The notes under the pieces are model-generated. The model was given only the letters and a program-made list of their open reading frames with translations. It ran no database searches and was not told where the DNA came from. 64,000 bases of DNA from Symbiodinium kawagutii (taxonomy: Eukaryota; Sar; Dinophyceae; Suessiales; Symbiodiniaceae), in contig VSDK01012573.1 of the NCBI GenBank assembly GCA_009767595.1, positions 236,340-300,339 of the forward strand, given 5' to 3'. This document shows positions 1 to 12,537 of this stretch, in pieces. The stretch's first letter is position 1; each line of letters starts with the position of its first letter. The translations under genes and the position numbers were made by a program.

Positions 1-1802
1 GGTCGTATTGAAAATGAAGGATGAGACAGGATTTGAGTATGACAAGTGAGAAGCGCCAAGTCTCCTGCATAGTACTGCTTGATGTTGGAGTTCATTTTTC
101 CAAGATTGATTGAGATCTACAGAAAAAAACACATGGGCACTGTGTGGTCGATTGAAATGTCGGATTCCTTGCCCTACTGTCGTTGAGTAGGGAATCCATA
201 CATTTATTTTGGTGGCAGGGGTGTGTTTGATTGCATCCAGAATACAGGTTTGGCAGCAATGTTTCAGTCTGACTTTGTGAATCTGGGACATTGTCACCAT
301 GAACATTTTTTGCTTCATTACATTTACACATACTCATACTCACATCCACATACTCACTGACATACACATGCCAATGTCCACAATGTTTGTATATAGTATA
401 CATTACATACCCAACAATTACACCTATGCCTACATATATGAATCTGAATGTATATAGACATGCGTACAATGGCGTACAATTGCGCACACATACACAATGT
501 AATATGGAATTACAGTACATCACATCACTCCTGTACGTAACACGTACTAGGTATTTTTTTGGACACTTGCGTTTTTCACAAACAACTTCCAGAGATGCCT
601 TAGGAACAGCCCACGCTCTGCTAATGTCAGGTGACAATGGCGTTGACAACCAGACCATCCTCGCTGTGAATGAGGCCATCGCCTCTCATCCTGTGGAGGC
701 GCTGGCGCGACCAATCCGTGAACTTGGCGATGGCAGTGCTATGGCTGTGGCTGTCAGGTGGTTGGAAGAGAACTGAGAGGTCACATGACCGCCATGAAGA
801 AGATTGCTGTGGGTGAATAAGCTGGGATGCAAGCCAAGGCGCAAGCTGTTGTGAAGGCTGCTGGCTTGAGAGTGTGAAGCCATATGCACCCCTGAATTTG
901 ATGGTTCCCCAACTGATGATGTTGAAATGGTAATCCATCCGTCATTTTCGTTTTGTGGTCGGCTCACCGGTGTTGCCACCGTGAAGGCTTCTCCTGGTTG
1001 GCCTACGCCAAAGTTGCACAGCCAATATGGACAGCCGTGCTGGCTAGTTGTTCGGAGCCTCAGATTCACTGTTTTCCTGTTCCCTAACACAGCTTTCAGT
1101 CATCCACTTAGATCTCTGGGTGTGCCATTTTCAAACACTGCGCCGGGAGTTGTGGTTTGGGTTCATTCTGTCAGTTGAGATGCCGGTTGCAATCCACACT
1201 CCTAGGTTTGTTGGAAGTTTGTTGAACAGTGTGTTGTGGAGCATTTTTCTGCCTTGGAAGTTGGCTCGCAAAGTGTGGCCAAGCAAAGTGTTCTATTTCA
1301 AGGTTCGCTTGCACGTATAAACCGTCTAGATTCCATGCGATGGCGATTGCAACATGATGCACTGCTCCCAAATAGAGGACCACCCTTAGTTTTACAATAG
1401 CTTGAAATGCTATAGCTCGATTTCCCTTGAAACACGGATCTCCAATTGGAAACACAATTCAGCTGCTGCGCTGTCCCTGGTTCCACTGCGAGACACGGCA
1501 GTCAAAATGTTGGGGGCAAATGGGGCATCAGCGGACTGCAAGCGACTGTTGTAATGGAGGATTGTACAAGGCTTCAAGTACAGTATTTTTGTGAAGAAGC
1601 TGTAGAAAGGATTTGCGGCATATCACCCACACATACATGCCCAATGCCACACGTCATAGATCTTAAATGGATACTGTGACATGTCCAGCACGTTAATCAT
1701 TGTGAGTTCCACTTGCATGATCCTTTGATTCCTGGCTTGGACTTTGGCGTGAGGCGGGCAAAAATTACCAGTAAACAGCTATGATATAGGTATATACTTG
1801 CA
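1..1802. other. Non-coding stretch without a supported gene
   Basis: I see no gene here. The open frames are short, overlap on both strands and look random. Around positions 300-520 there is a loose CATACA/ACATAC-rich patch, which is low complexity rather than coding. Confidence 0.6.
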
Positions 1803-1819
1803 GTGTGGTTTTGTCTATT

Positions 1820-1886
<67 letters not shown>

Positions 1887-2352
1887 TTATCTGCCTATCT
1901 ATCTACCTATCTAATCTAACCTATCTAGTCTACGTAACCTATATAATCTATCTCACCTATCTAACCTATCAAACCTATCTAAGCTATCCAATCTATCTCA
2001 TCAATCTAATCTGATCTATAATATAGTCTATCCGATGCATCTAATCCATCTCACCAATCTAATCTATCTAGTCTATCGAATCTATCTAATCTTTCCAATC
2101 TATCGAATCTACCTAATCGATCGAATCTATCTAATCCATTTCAATCTATTTTATCTATATGTACACTTATCCAATCTATCTATCTATCTATCTATTTGTC
2201 TGTCTGCCTGTCTGTCTGCCTGTCTGTCTGCCTGCCTGCCTGCCTGACTGCCTGCCTGTCTGTCTGTCTGTCTGCCTATCTGTCTATCTGCCTATCGTTC
2301 TATCTACCTATCTATCTCTCTGCCTATCTGTCTGTCTGCCTGTCTATCTATC
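1803..2352. repeat. Tetranucleotide microsatellite block, TCTA/TCTG/TGCC types
   Basis: The block starts with TCTG units, passes through a nearly pure run of about 12 TCTA units (about 1842-1885), decays into a long degenerate stretch of CTAT/CTAA-type tetramers (1890-2165), then returns to TCTA, TCTG and TGCC runs (2175-2350). The 4-bp register is traceable throughout, so it reads as one old, interrupted microsatellite. Its translations (CLSVCLSVYLSIYLS-like) are artefacts. Confidence 0.95.
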
Positions 2353-3591
2353 TGAAAACACAATGGCATCTAATGGCTATGAAACTCAGCGAAGTCCCTT
2401 GCAAAGTGACAGCCTTTTCACGAGGCCGCAAAGGCGTAGGCCATGTCAGGTGAGGCGTCTCCCTTGAGATGTTGAAAGGTGGCCTGTGAAGCACTGTGGA
2501 AACACTGTTGGGTGTAGAGGCAAAACCCCAAGCACATCACACAACCAATTACTGTATTCGATGATGATCATCCCTGGACCCCCTGGACCTTCATCGACCG
2601 GCTTCCACAGCTTCGCGTTCAGGTGTTGCTCCACCTGGAGGGTGGCGAGCTAACGAAGCCCAGCGTCTCTCTGGGGCAATTTTTCCTCCGTGGCCCACTG
2701 CCACGGTGAAACGAGACGAGATATGCCAAGATATGCCAAGGGCATCCATAGAGGTGACGTCAAATCAGTAATTAGGGCACAAGTGCGGCACAAGGTATCA
2801 CAAGGCAAGAAGACAACATTTTGTTGCAACAAATCCTCGTTGCAAAGTGGCAGACGAGAGCAGGGCTCCCATAGCCTTAGGAGCGCAGACCTTGTCCGCT
2901 GCTCCGCAGAAATTCTCGGAGATCTGAGAATAGTGCATCTCTTGTAAGCCCCAGTCCTTTTGTGCAAAGATTTCAAGGGATCAACTCACAAGTTTCAACC
3001 TTGAACAGATTGTCAGGAAAGGCACTGTACAGGGTTGCAGGCACATGCCCAAAATTGAGGGTTTTCAGGGTTCATGCATCCATGCCTTTGTGTACATCCC
3101 CCCATACTGAATGGCCGGTGCTCCACCTGATAGTAGTGATAATCATTATTGCTCTCATCATCATGCCTTCCTCTTTTTATGCATCATATTCGGAGATCAT
3201 GACCCTTTTGAACATCCTAGTACTTGATGGGACATGCAGAAGGGGCTGGTGGTTTCTTGTGGCCAGAAGAATTTCAAGCGGCTATGAAGCGATGAAAAAA
3301 AACAAACTTGCCAGTGCCTTTGTGTGCAAGACTTCACTTTCCACTGATGCCACTCCCAACTTGACATTTTCATGAAATGCATTTATTTGACAGATTGGTA
3401 GAAGATGCATATCCAGAAGGTTCGCAGTAAAAAGATCTTGATACATTTATCACTGCAGCAGTTTGATGCATGCAAATCTGCGGATACTTGCAGATCCCTC
3501 TCTAGCCTTCCACATGGTGGTAGGAACCACAGGACCATGACTAGGACGGCATTAGAACATTAGAGTGCCAGAAATGAACCTGTCAGAACCC
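2353..3591. other. Non-coding stretch without a supported gene
   Basis: Only short, mutually overlapping frames are present. No RNA gene, clear splice pair or protein motif was recognised. Confidence 0.55.
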
Positions 3592-3660
3592 ATATGGGGT
3601 TTTCTTAAACAGGGAACCCCAAAGTTTCTGGCTGGCTTATCATTGCAAAATCCTATAATA
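3592..3660 (+). mobile_element. Half-copy of MITE family A
   Basis: A left end of the GTTTCTCAAA...GGGNACCCC type (here with TTTTCTTAAACAGGGAACCCC-like spelling) is followed by the usual short T/A-rich interior, but no matching right inverted end is visible. It reads as a decayed or truncated member of the family that is complete at 4533-4651 and 25274-25372. Confidence 0.4.
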
Positions 3661-4532
3661 AATGACCATAGAAATGGATGATTCGGAGGGGGGTTACCAC
3701 TGGGGAAATGTGCGAGAGCTTCCCACAGCAGAGGAGAAGCTTTTGGATCTCAAGAATGAGGCCACAGCAGCGCAGCAGCGCAGCCCCCCTTCACCTGACT
3801 GGAATTCTGACTCGCAGGTGCACCACTTGCGCTTTGAACGGGAGCGCTTGGTGACTTGGTAGCAATGGCAGAGTTCTTCCCATCGCCCCAAAGATCGGTA
3901 GGCACAGAAACCAATCTAATCGAAGCACTTTTGTTGCTGAACAATCGAAGTTATGTTGAGTTACAAGCAAAAACCAATCTAAACCAAGCACTTCCACTGG
4001 ATCGCTATGAAAATTCCACCGGTTGTACGGCTCAACTGCAGGTGGAGCTGGGAAACGATCTCCGTGCAGAGCTTCGTGATGCCCCTTGGTGACGCGGGAA
4101 GACTGGCCCGCGTTTTCCATGTTGGTCCGAAGAGAATTTGTCAACATGAAAAAGACATGCATTACATATCGTTACATTACCAGATCAATATGAACTGAAT
4201 ATGACCGAATGATATACATATATATATATATATATACATATATTTGCGCAAATAAATCAGGAACTAAAACATTAATGAATATGAAAGATACAAATGATGA
4301 GTTCTCATTCTTGGAGTTTTGGTTCGAGGGAGACGGAGGATTGACCAAGGGCGGCAAAACATGGTATCAAAAGATATCACCCATCATTTCTCCAAGAAAG
4401 TGCGATATAACGCAGTCCCAGGTGGAGAATGAAGCCAACCCATCGCAGCGCAAGCAGTTGATGGAGGCCATGGGGGGATGCCAGGGATCAACTAGCGATT
4501 GTCACACCTTCATTGAGTCTGTTCCATTTGGT
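3661..4532. other. Non-coding stretch with a TA microsatellite
   Basis: No supported gene. A (TA)n/(ATAC) tract lies at about 4211-4243. Elsewhere only short random-looking frames occur on both strands. Confidence 0.5.
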
Positions 4533-4651
4533 GGTTTCTCAAGTCGAAGGGACCCCCCAAAGTTATGCTTGGTTTAGCTTGGTTTAGCTGTAGTTTCTTA
4601 TTATGAATGACCAATATCGGATGAATTGGAGTACCCCTGTTTTGAGAAACA
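4533..4651. mobile_element. MITE family A, complete copy 1
   Basis: The left end GGTTTCTCAAGTCGAAGGGA and the right end, which reads GTTTCTCAAAACAGGGGTAC on the minus strand, form terminal inverted repeats of about 20 bp with mismatches. The element is about 119 bp. Its interior is T/A-rich with repeated TTGGTTTAGC words and has no coding capacity. I could not define a target-site duplication. Confidence 0.6.
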
Positions 4652-6066
4652 ACTATTTGTTTTGAGTGCCATCATGCAACTTGCACTGCTCACATTGCCG
4701 CCGCGACCGAGGCAGCTCTGAGGGGGCTTGTCGCTGAGAATCGACGGTTGCAGGGAGAGTTGTTGGAGGCCGGGCAGAGTCACTTTGAAGCCCACTGAAT
4801 GACTTTTTTTTGATTTCTGTGATTACAGCGTCAGCAACCTGATTTACTTGATTATTTTGATTCTGGGTGCCTCTGAAGAAGATTCTTAATGATTCTTCAG
4901 TTCACCTACTGTAGAATATGTCACCATGCCCATCCACAGTTCGATTCTGAGAACTGTTTTTGGTCCAACGCAGAGAGCTGCAGGCTGGGAGAGCAGCCGT
5001 GCCTGCGACTGCCACTTGGCAAAGACACCGAAGTTCAGGGCTTGCTTCCTGCTTGGAAGTGCACCACCACGGCTCGTAGGTGGTCCCCAATCATGGTTTC
5101 TAGGGCTTGTAATCTACTGTACCTGGGGTTCATAACCATGGCCATAACCCTAGCAGCACATCCAAGTGGTCACAAAATTGTCAACCAGGAAACATGTAGC
5201 TGACATAGCTATTCAGTGACCCCCAACCGCGTTCGTTGCTTCGGTTCGGTGCTGGCTTTGACCCATTTCCATGTTGCCACCAGACGGTGGGTATACCAGC
5301 GCCATGGGACACTGCCAGACTGTTGTGAAACGAGCATAGGAGCATTGGGTCAATATGTTAGCTCATGCTGGACATTTGGTGACCTGGTTTCAACCGCTTT
5401 CATGTTTTGCAGCAGGTTTTAAAGCGATTGCACAATTTGCTGCTAACGCTAACCATTTGGCCAGGGCTCATCTACGTGGTCCAGCCATGAGTATTGTCTC
5501 AGATCCAAGTTTCTTGCCAGGGAAGAGATTCGCAAGTTGAGTGCAAACCTTAGATCAGCTTAGAAGCTGTCAGTCTGAATCCATGCCGTGCTCATCCAGT
5601 TTGATAGCAACCTGTTGGCCGCTAGGATTTCGAGTGAACCTCTGAAGGGTCCAAGCATTGCTAGGAGTGAACAGCGCATGCGCGACTTTCGAAAGACTTT
5701 GCAGCTTCAGGCTACCTTCATCCTCTTCCTTACGCACAACAAGCAGAGGTAGAAGCTCCGACATGGCAAGTTAATGCAAGTTATTTTGTTGGCTTTCGAG
5801 CTTCTGGGAACAAGGTCAACTCTAAAAGGAAGGAACAAAACATGTATGTATAAATGATTTGTATTCATTTGTAAGGTATATATATATATATATACATATA
5901 TATAATAGATATAAATTCATAGATGTGTACATATATCTTATATACACGTTACACGTGCACTACAAAAACAAGTTGCACTGACGCACGAGCAAGCCCATTT
6001 TTCGGCCGGCAGTTCATGGTAAAGAGCAATGATGGCACTGAGATCTCTACACGTTGCTTTTAGAAG
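4652..6066. other. Non-coding stretch with AT-rich tract
   Basis: No gene is supported. A (TA)n-rich tract runs from about 5877 to 5945. The stretch ends at an assembly gap. Confidence 0.5.
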
Positions 6067-6082
6067 NNNNNNNNNNNNNNNN
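6067..6082. other. Assembly gap (16 N)
   Basis: Unresolved bases. Any open frame crossing it cannot be trusted. Confidence 0.99.
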
Positions 6083-6327
6083 CTTTCCCTTTTTTCCAAC
6101 TCATTTTAATCACTACCTTTTGCCAAGGACAGGCGGACCGTGCGACTTCTCGTGATGGCTCTGGACAGGTGGTATCCAGGGCACAGGAAACACCAGACCT
6201 GGGTAAGCAAATGACTGTGCAAAGTGATGCGGATATAGTGCGCAAAATACGTACAAAAATGCCAGTCCAAGCGACATAGACTTCAGCACAGAAGCGCTCG
6301 ACAGTCTGCAGTAGGAAATCCTGGCTG

Positions 6328-6374
6328 ATAGCTTTGAAGCAGTGGCTGATAGCTTTGAAGCATTTTGAAGCCCG
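6328..6374. repeat. Short tandem duplication
   Basis: The phrase CTGATAGCTTTGAAGCA occurs twice in direct orientation within about 45 bp, followed by a third partial TTTGAAGC. This is a local slippage-type duplication. Confidence 0.7.
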
Positions 6375-6513
6375 CTTGAACGCACTTGCTTGAAGGCTGA
6401 AACAGATTTGATCATGGACGGGTATACTCACCATAGTTGCAGATTTGGACGGACTCTGACTAGAAGCCATCCCTGAACCGACAATTTGTATCTTGGGAAC
6501 ACGGCTCCATTTC

Positions 6514-6546
6514 AGGTTGTTGTGGTTGTTGTGGTTGTTGTGTGTT
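6514..6546. repeat. GTTGTG microsatellite
   Basis: About five units of a TTGTGG/TTGTTG hexamer-type repeat. Confidence 0.8.
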
Positions 6547-6839
6547 GTCGCAACAGGGGGCGCGCAAAGTTCCAGCGGCTGAGACTGATGCTTTGGGTAG
6601 GTGAACTCAGTCGAGTGCACGAGATTCCAGTACCATGCAACAAAAATAGGTGGCAAATAGTCACAAACCAGCTAAACCGTTTGGTAAATGAGTTTCTGTT
6701 CCGCACATCCAGATTCTTTTCTCCCAGGCCGGGATGATTTAATGCTGGGAGCTCGGCCATTACACTGATCAGTGGCATGTGCAGATGTGGTAAGGGAGCC
6801 AACCGGTTTGAAGCCCATGGTGGGACCAACCATTCCTGT

Positions 6840-7196
6840 ACACCATCATTGAACATTTTCCAACCATCATCAACCATCTCCAACCATAACTTCGCCATTC
6901 TTAATCATGAATAAGCTGGATGAATGAACCTTATAACCATCAATACTCATTAACCATCACCAATCATCACTAAGCATCATTAACCATCATTAGCCATTAA
7001 CCATCATTAATCATGACAGACTCTGTCCGATCTGTGCGCACCATCATTAAGCATCACTCAGCATCATCAATAAACTACAGTTTTATAAACCATCACTACC
7101 ATTAACCAACACTAAGCATTATTAACGATCATTATATAATTATCACTAAGCATTATTAACCATTATTAACCATCATCAATAAACCATCATTTACAG
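6840..7196. repeat. Degenerate AACCATCATT minisatellite
   Basis: The phrases CCATCATTAACC, AACCATCAT and AAGCATCATTAA recur every 8-15 bp with drift. The same words occur as reverse complements (GGTTAATGATGG-type) at 47.3-48.1 kb and 49.9-50.4 kb, so this belongs to a scattered family present in both orientations. Confidence 0.75.
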
Positions 7197-8397
7197 TAGC
7201 ATTGAAGACGCGGACGGGGTCGACGGGGCAGCCCATGGGGAGCCCGAAGGGGCTATGGCACAGGCTGCAAGGGATCGCTGCGCCACAAGTGGGTGCCTCG
7301 TCCTCGTTGCCGGTGTCTGCTCCAGGCGGAGAAGTTTCCAGGGCCATTGGGGTCATCATACTGAGCAGTTTCCAAGGGTCCAACCAGCCGCCACCAAAAG
7401 ATTTCACTGGTAGCTGTGCAGGCTACTTGCGACAGCCGCTCTCAGAAGACATCCGGCTTGGAAGCTCAGAAGATGTGGAAAGGCCATGCGCGCCATGCGG
7501 ATCAAAATTAGCGCCTCAATGGCTTGAAGTCCCTCTTGGAATGAACAAAAACTTGTGGATGATTGAAGAATGTTGAAGATTCGCTGGCAGTAGCTAGCTG
7601 CTAGGCTGCTAGCTAGCTCGATTTTCTTTTTAGGCTTGAGGCGGGGGCACCTCAGACCTAACCCGTTGTGGAATCCTTCGCTGTCGGGGCTTCCATCAGC
7701 TTTGAACATCACCACTCTCCCTGCTCTCGATTTCACTTTTCTTGCGGTCTCTTTCAGCATTGTCACACCTTTCTTATCCTTAGTCTCATTCTCTCTGTGT
7801 CTGCCAGTTGCTTGGTTGAGCAACAGGTGCTTTCCTTAAGATTTTTTCTATCTGTTCATGGAAGGCCTCCCCGGAGTGCAACTGACCGCGGCACTGAGAG
7901 CCAGAGAAAGGCAGGGTGCCGTGGCAGCCTTCGCTGTTGGTTTCAATTCTTTGGATATTACAACTACAAGTACCATCAAGTACCTGTCCATACATACCTG
8001 CACACTTTTACCAGAGATAAGGAGTCGATAAGAGTGGCCACCTTGATGTTTCATGACCTTGTAAACAGCTGACCTATCATGATAAGATTATGCACAATAT
8101 ATCAGATCACAATATAGATTAATTCAAATTGTAATAAATTGGTACGCGCATAATAACATGATATTAAGCATAATAGAAATTTGTTGAGTGAGAAGAAAGG
8201 CTTCCCTTTTCTTCAAAGGCTCTGGAAAGGCTGCGTGCGGCGCAAGCAAAGCACGATGAGGTTGGGACTGCCTCGGGTATGCATGAGCACTGATCCACTC
8301 AAGACGATGTAACAACCACTTTGCACTTGAGCAGCGGTCTATTCTTTGATCTCTTTGGGTTTGCGAACCGATGCATGGATGATCCTCCTCCTTTTCA
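7197..8397. other. Non-coding stretch without a supported gene
   Basis: Frames of up to about 140 codons occur on both strands but overlap each other and show no recognisable motif or consistent exon structure. No RNA gene was seen. Confidence 0.45.
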
Positions 8398-8467
8398 TCA
8401 TCCTCCCTATCCTCCTCCTCCTCATCAATCATTGTCATCATTGTCATCATTGTCATCATTGTCATCA

Positions 8468-8518
<51 letters not shown>

Positions 8519-8545
8519 TCATGATCATCATCACCATCATTGATT
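8398..8545. repeat. Compound microsatellite CCT, ATTGTCATC and GTC types
   Basis: A CCTCCT patch is followed by four units of the 9-mer ATTGTCATC, then about 16 GTC units, then CATCAT/CACCAT. The translations (poly-S, poly-R, poly-T) are repeat artefacts. Confidence 0.95.
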
Positions 8546-9487
8546 CCCTGCCCATGCCATGGTCCTGTCCGCATTCAAGCTTTCTCCCTCCCTCCTTTAC
8601 TCCCCTTTCAGGTGGCTGCCGCAGCTGCAGAGCAACGGCAGAAGGCTGGAGCTTTACAGAAAGATGGAAGCAGCAGCATCCTACCCTACTACTGTAAGCT
8701 AGGCTCAGGAATATTAAGGATGCTTGCATCACACAGCTTATACATGAAAATAGCAAAGATATCAGTCTTAATTTGCAGAGAGATATACCGCATATCATAT
8801 TAAACGCATATTTTTTGCACATTCATGAATTTGCACATGTACATACACATGCATGCACAAAGACATGTATGTTTAGATAGACAAACAGAGGTGTTGGATG
8901 CACCTCGCTGGAGCCACGTCGCTCCAGTGCAAGGTTTTGCCCTTGATCCGATGGCGAGATGCTGCAACTGCAGAAGCTGCTGAAAGGCACTGGGTGAAGA
9001 CATGGGCCATAGATACCATAGCGATGAGTCAGATGAATATAGCTACGCCAATGATCAATAGATATTGATAGTGTTGATGAACCCGATTAACCAAAGCTAC
9101 ATCATGGATGAGCTAAATAAAATATGTATCTTGACATGATTGAGATGAATATAGCTATAGTGATGAGTAGCATGAACAATGACAATTGATTTAGCTACAT
9201 GCTTTATGATTGTCTATAGCTAATGTCTTGTGAATCGTTTCGACTATCGGCAACAGTGGCCGATAGTTCATATGAAGTTGTGATATAGGGATAAAAAAGA
9301 AACGGTTCATGGCAGTTCAATGGCAATTCGCGTCTGACAATGATTGATCACGGTTCATGATGGGAGATGGTTGATGACCAAACTGAGCAGACACATGCAG
9401 ACACCGAATCTCATCAATCTATCAAAATCCTTTGATTCTGATTATGACGAGCGTTGAAGAGCTGGTTCCTGGGGGTCACCCATGAAG
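8546..9487. other. Non-coding stretch leading into the tandem array
   Basis: No gene is supported. At 9000-9240 the words GATGAATATAGCTA and TGATGAGT recur loosely. Confidence 0.5.
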
Positions 9488-10294
9488 CAGCTAGCCGCCG
9501 CCATACCCAAGCCATGGAAGGCGGCTTGGAAACAACACCGGACAGTCGCATTAGTGAGACAAGTTTGAGGATCACTGGAAGTGTCAAGGGATGTCAAGGG
9601 TCATTCTGTTGGAACTGAACCAACTGATTTGACTTCACATTTTGATTCAGTTTTGGGGGTTGATCCGTTGATCATCTTTGACTTCTCATTTGGCTGCAGG
9701 TGACCGCAAGGGTGTACGTGAGACGAAGATTTGGATGTTGCCGATTCATGCCGGTTTCAGATGACGAGGAGATGCTGTCAACTAAAGTGTCATTCCGTCA
9801 TCATTCCATCATTTAGAGCAAGGGGACAAGACAAACGAGACAAGATGAGAGTTTCATATTGATTGGAATTTATTTCTGCAGCTTTTCTCAGCATGTATCA
9901 TGAGTTTGTGCATCGTTGGCCGTTGCAGGACCAATCTTTGCAGACCAGGCGGCTGAAGCTGCCACGGCACAGATGTGGGGCCATGTGTTGTTAAGTGTTC
10001 CGGGAGCAAGTTTGACATCACCAATCATCACACGGCCAAGCACAATCTACCGCGCCAATGCAGTGAACCAATCCCAACTGTTAAGCTCAGAAAAGCATCC
10101 GCCCTAAAAACCGTCGTATTGAGTCGGAAATCTCGGAACCCGCTACTTTCGTCCATCTTTGTATCGGACATTCAGCCATTGCGTGCCTCAGTTGTGAGAG
10201 CAAGTATATGCTTGATAGCAGTGTTCCCCAACGGTCCTCCAAGAACACAAAGAATGGGAGCTCGCAACTGGCATCAAAGCATTGCTTCGCTTCA

Positions 10295-10437
10295 TTTGAT
10301 CTTCCTTATTTTTCCGTGTCTTTATCAGTGCTTTCTTCATCTCTCCCTTTGCTTTCCCGTCCCTTTTCTTCATTGCGTCCCTTTCCTTTATTCTATCCTT
10401 TCCCTCGTATTTTTCTTTTCTTGCTTCGCAGGTCTGA
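10295..10437 (+). other. Pyrimidine-rich tract of array copy 1
   Basis: A T/C-rich run (CTTCATCTCTCCC, CCCTTTCC types) corresponds to the longer CTTTCCTTTC tracts of copies 2 and 3. It lies about 640 bp upstream of exon 1. Its role is unknown; any translation of it is low complexity. Confidence 0.7.
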
Positions 10438-11075
10438 AACACTTCGAAACCCAGGCTCTTGTCAATGCTGTGGAATGTGAATCCATCCAGTTGGTGTCAG
10501 TGTCATATACAGTATTATTCATCCAGTCACATTCCCGAATAAGTAAGGGAAATCTGACCAGCCGCCAAAGTTGCATTGATTGTTTTCCTTGGCGCAAACA
10601 CAACGGAACGAAATTGCGTGAATGTAGACAATTAAGAATCATGCAAATCCATGCAGTACAGAACATGGGGCGCCAAACATGGTTGAGTGGTTTTGATTGA
10701 TCGGAAGCTAACACTATATAGTCTTGTGTTGTTGTTTTTGGCGCTAATTGCATGCGTACAAAGGAAACAAGACGATGCAGATAGAGGCATCACCAACGAT
10801 GACTTGTACATCATGGAATATTTGGAGATTCCAAGCATAAAGGTGTCATTGATATGTGCACAATCACAATTGAAAAAACAAACACCATTTTTCTGATGGG
10901 GGACACCAGCACCCCAAAGTTGACAGTTTTCCCTCCTGCCGGTGATTCGTTGTTTTGGAGCCTGGTGCTATGTGGTACCTATTTGTCCAGGATCCAACTG
11001 GTCCTAGATTTTGTTGTCGAAGGCCGTTTCTGGTTCGGTATCGGGACAAAACCCATTCAGTTCCAGATCTTGGCC

Positions 11076-11767
11076 ATGGGTTGCGGTGCAAGCGGCGTGG
11101 CGCACAACAAAGTGGTGCCTTTTCAAAGCACACAGAAGTCCAAGAAGCGTACGGAGGTGATGGTGACTTGGATTGTTGGTGACCGTTGGTGGTCGATTTC
11201 TTTGGCTAACATCTTTTCTACACCAAAGAAGCTTTCGGAAGCTTGTGCGTCCATTTTGAACAGGATGAAGCCTCCATGTCTCGTAGATTTGCAAGTCCTT
11301 CACTTCAAAGAATTAGACAGTAGACATCAAGCATGTTTTTTTTCAAAAATATTTAGAAGCGCTCCATTTTTCAATTCGTTTTTTTGTGTCTTAAGGTAGA
11401 CCAGGAGTTTGACGACCTCATGGCGTTGAACGTACGGTTGACCTCAGATTCATCGGACTTCAAAGAAGACTTTGTAGCTCCCATCAGATCAAACTCCGCA
11501 CCTCCCCGGCTTGGGGAAGTGGAGAAAGTGGAGAATCTTTCCCCCAAATCATGGACTTATGATCACCCTGATGTACCTGCAGGTATGCGCATTGCAGCTC
11601 CGCCAAACAGGGCGACGCAAGACACGCACATGTACAAGATCAATCGGTTTTTGCACAAGGTTTCGAAAAATCCGGAGGGGCTACAACAGGCAATCAGAAC
11701 CAAACGTGAAGTAGATGACATCATCAACTACATTGAAGATCATGGAGGATTCGATTGGCAACAGTGA
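11076..11767 (+). CDS. Small lipidated basic protein, tandem gene copy 1 (two exons)
   Basis: I infer two exons: 11076-11156 and 11396-11767, with a 239-nt GT-AG intron (donor GAG|GTGATG, acceptor TTAAG|GTAGAC) kept in phase 0. The product is 150 aa. Exon 1 codes MGCGASGVAHNK, a textbook N-myristoylation signal (Gly2, Ser6) with Cys3 available for palmitoylation, so membrane attachment is expected. Exon 2 opens with an acidic/serine stretch, then a conserved core (SNSAPPRLGE, SWTYDHPDVPAGMRIAAPPN) and a helical, basic C-terminus (FLHKV, IRTKREVDDIINYIEDHG) ending WQQ. I do not recognise the family. The start is supported because it begins the lipidation motif and is conserved in all three copies. 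It follows TTCCAG, which could be a trans-splice acceptor about 9 nt upstream. Compared with copies 2 and 3, exon 2 has about 9 extra nucleotides and many substitutions. Confidence 0.7.
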
Positions 11768-12009
11768 AGTACGATTCTTTAGGCCTGAGTGGCATGAGGT
11801 ACCAAAGCCGATCAACAGTCACCTTCGGGTATCAAAACCCAAGCGTTGGCTTGTTTGACGCACAAAATCGGCTGTGTTGTGGCCTTTGGGTGAAACATGA
11901 AACCCAAGGCCATGCAACCACTGATACTAATTTGGTACCCTGCAACCTGGCAGCCATCGCCTCGAGTATTGCGCCCAGCAACTTGCAAGAGCATCCGAAA
12001 TCTTTTCTA

Positions 12010-12537
12010 AGCAGTGTCTTGAGGGACAGTGCGAATTTATTCTGAATTTTTTGAGAGGGTTGTAGGGTTTCGCTATGATCCATCAAGGACTTGTCATACC
12101 AAAGATTACCAAAGCATACTCGATCATATGAATTTCAACGCTTTCATGTTTCAAAACAATCGCAAGCTCAAAAATTGAATGGTCAGCTGACATGACATAG
12201 TCCTGGTGGCTCCTCCCTGCGGCTTTCACCCGGGAGTTAGAACCCTGTTTGTGCATCCATGCATGTACATCCTCACTTTGGTATTTGGCGGCCTAGATCC
12301 GCCCTGCAAAAAGCAAGCCCTTTAAGGCAAAGCCTTGCCCAGGCTTCACAATGCTTTGCTCGGTTTCTGTACAGATTCATAGTACCTAGTTTCATTTCTA
12401 TTACATTGTTTGTTTCCTGAACTTGGTGGAGATTCAGTATCGCGCACAGTCAGTGGATATCATCGGATGCAACCCGACATCTTCCATTGATGTCCACATA
12501 CCCCTCCAGCGAGTTTGGAGAAAATGAAGGAACGAGA
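12010..12537. other. Invariant 528-bp downstream block, array copy 1
   Basis: From AGCAGTGTCTTGAGG to GGAACGAGA this block reads identical to the blocks at 15599-16126 and 19211-19738, with equal length. It begins about 240 bp after the stop codon. No long conserved frame explains it. It holds small potential hairpins near AAGCCCTTTAAGGCAAAGCC. It may include the 3' end of the transcript, an unrecognised ncRNA, or a gene-conversion tract. Confidence 0.8.

Noticed and set aside
6060-6656. 198-codon minus frame
   Set aside because: Crosses an assembly gap and contains the GTTGTG microsatellite; no motif.
8124-8822. 232-codon minus frame with TTTT/MMT runs
   Set aside because: Built largely on the GTC/CAT microsatellite; flanking parts have no recognisable motif.
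9975-10700. 241-codon plus frame in array copy 1
   Set aside because: Runs through the pyrimidine tract and is not kept in copies 2 and 3, where the aligned frame is broken.
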